Assembly: GCA_014549065.1 (NCBI GenBank)
Contig: JACDOX010000031.1
Span: forward strand, 992,001 to 1,056,000
Origin: Cardinalis cardinalis
Lineage: Eukaryota > Chordata > Aves > Passeriformes > Cardinalidae
Length of the DNA stretch: 64,000 bases
Direction: 5' to 3'
Under the pieces are notes generated by a model. That model was given only the letters and a program-made list of their open reading frames with translations, searched no databases and was not told the origin of the DNA. Of the stretch, positions 62,941 through 64,000 are shown piece by piece. The position numbers were made by a program, and so were the translations under genes. Within the stretch, counting starts at the first letter, position 1. Each line of letters begins with the position of its first letter.

Positions 62941-64000
62941 GTGTCCTTGCTTTTGTCTTGCNCCTTATTGCCATCTGGAACATGGGATCACATGCATGAC
63001 AGCAGCTGCCCTGNCCAGTAGTGGAGAACAGGTGGACTGTGATGCAGAAGCAAAATGTTTTTCACCCTCTAGTACTCAGCTCCTGCATCCCTGCAAACCC
63101 TCTCCAGGCTGCAACTCAGCCTGTCCAGTCCCAACTCCATACTATCAATCCAGATACTCATTCCAAAATAAGTAGATCCCTGAAGTGCTGCCTTTAGTGT
63201 TTTGGTTTCCTTTACCTCATGCAGACCTCACCAAGTGAGGACTTCTGTGTCCTGATGAATTGCCAACATATAGTGAGGCAAATCAACATTTCCTCAGAGG
63301 AGTATCACTCTTGGGCTTTGGTATCATACATATAGAATCCTATATTCTCTCTCTTTCCCACCCTTTTTCTGCTCAGCAAAAGTAAATCTTAGCCTTTTTA
63401 TTATTATTCTGAAGAAGACATAGATATTTAAGATCTCATAATTTATTAACCATGCATTTATTTTTCTTAAANTCTGATAGGAAATTATACCTAAGATGAA
63501 GACTGCATACAGCTCTAGGAAGCATNTGTATGTATATAAAATATATATTTATTTTACATTTGAAGATGAATACCAAAATCAGACATCCATGCTGGAAATG
63601 TGTTGCAGTTTTAAATATAGATAAATTAGTGTTTCTCCACAAACTTATGTTTGTTTACTAGTATCAAAGTATTAGGTGCTTTTGAGATATACTAGCTTCA
63701 AAGTACAGATTATCACTATATAACACAAGTAAAAAGAATTTGATATGAGTTGAATGTACATGAAAATTTAGAAAATGAGGAAACTGGATAAGGAAAGTAA
63801 AAAGACACAATAAGAAACTGTGACAAACAGAATTAAATGTAACAGAAAGGAATTTTTAAAGTGAAAGGCAGAAATGTTCAACAAGCAAGTCTTTTTANAG
63901 ATGAGAAAAAACCAAGTGATAGAGTTTCTTTAAAGGGTGATGAAACACCTTCCAGTGCTAAAGCAAGTCAGTTAAAACAGATACCAGTACTAATCAACAA
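62941..64000. other. Unique AT-rich non-coding stretch to the window end
   Basis: No gene or repeat recognised. The final 400 bases are A-rich on the plus strand. Confidence 0.5.

Noticed and set aside
1..64000. tRNA, rRNA, known microRNA, CRISPR array, CpG island, prokaryotic operon or complete provirus
   Set aside because: None seen on reading both strands: no cloverleaf boxes, no regular spacer-repeat array, no long CpG-rich interval, no paired LTRs. A few familiar microRNA seeds were looked for by eye without success; a covariance-model search was not possible.

Overview
The window looks like vertebrate, most probably avian, nuclear DNA from an AT-rich, gene-poor region (a gene desert or a very long intron). 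The evidence is: (i) at least eight pieces of CR1 LINE retrotransposons, several carrying the bird-typical 3' end and one or two preserving recognisable reverse-transcriptase codons; (ii) a low overall repeat load, about 2.7 kb of recognisable CR1 in 64 kb; (iii) short microsatellites (ATCT, AT, AAT, AATTT); (iv) no long open reading frame, operon, ribosome-binding-site pattern or other prokaryotic signature. The best match of the CR1 pieces is to bird sequences, but the species cannot be named from this alone.

No complete protein-coding gene could be recognised on either strand. The open frames of 60-155 codons have ordinary chance composition, overlap open frames on the other strand, lack domains, or are antisense to CR1. 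Two short frames deserve a second look: a possible 3'-terminal coding exon on the minus strand (46039-46206), with an acceptor-like sequence before it and an AATAAA about 140 bases after its stop, and a 67-codon frame on the plus strand (61957-62160). Neither was matched to a known protein.

Layout. 1-6963: unique AT-rich sequence with one homopurine tract. 6964-7350: decayed CR1 RT fragment. 9313-10855: two microsatellites. 11880-12345: non-repetitive block with small hairpins, possibly conserved. 13943-14165 and 18731-18908: CR1 3' ends flanking an LTR- or promoter-like block near 18120-18300. 20086-24671: two short tandem duplications around a homeodomain-site-rich block (23390-24060) that resembles a developmental enhancer. 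30785-31240: another enhancer-like block with three clustered inverted repeats. 31533-33187: the main CR1 cluster, two elements facing away from each other. 38460-38830 and 41654-42250: two more enhancer-like blocks, the first with tandem octamer motifs, the second with an island of retained CpGs. 45312-46206: CR1 3' end and the candidate terminal exon. 50044-64000: mostly unique sequence with one old CR1, low-complexity tracts and the second candidate frame.

If any function is present it is most likely cis-regulatory: several non-repetitive blocks rich in TAAT, octamer and MEIS-type motifs, spaced through a gene-free interval as is usual around developmental regulators. That is an inference from motif content and would need cross-species alignment. 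Well over a hundred isolated single-base Ns are scattered through the window, probably masked heterozygous positions; their density varies strongly. No sign of a previously undescribed multi-gene system was found.
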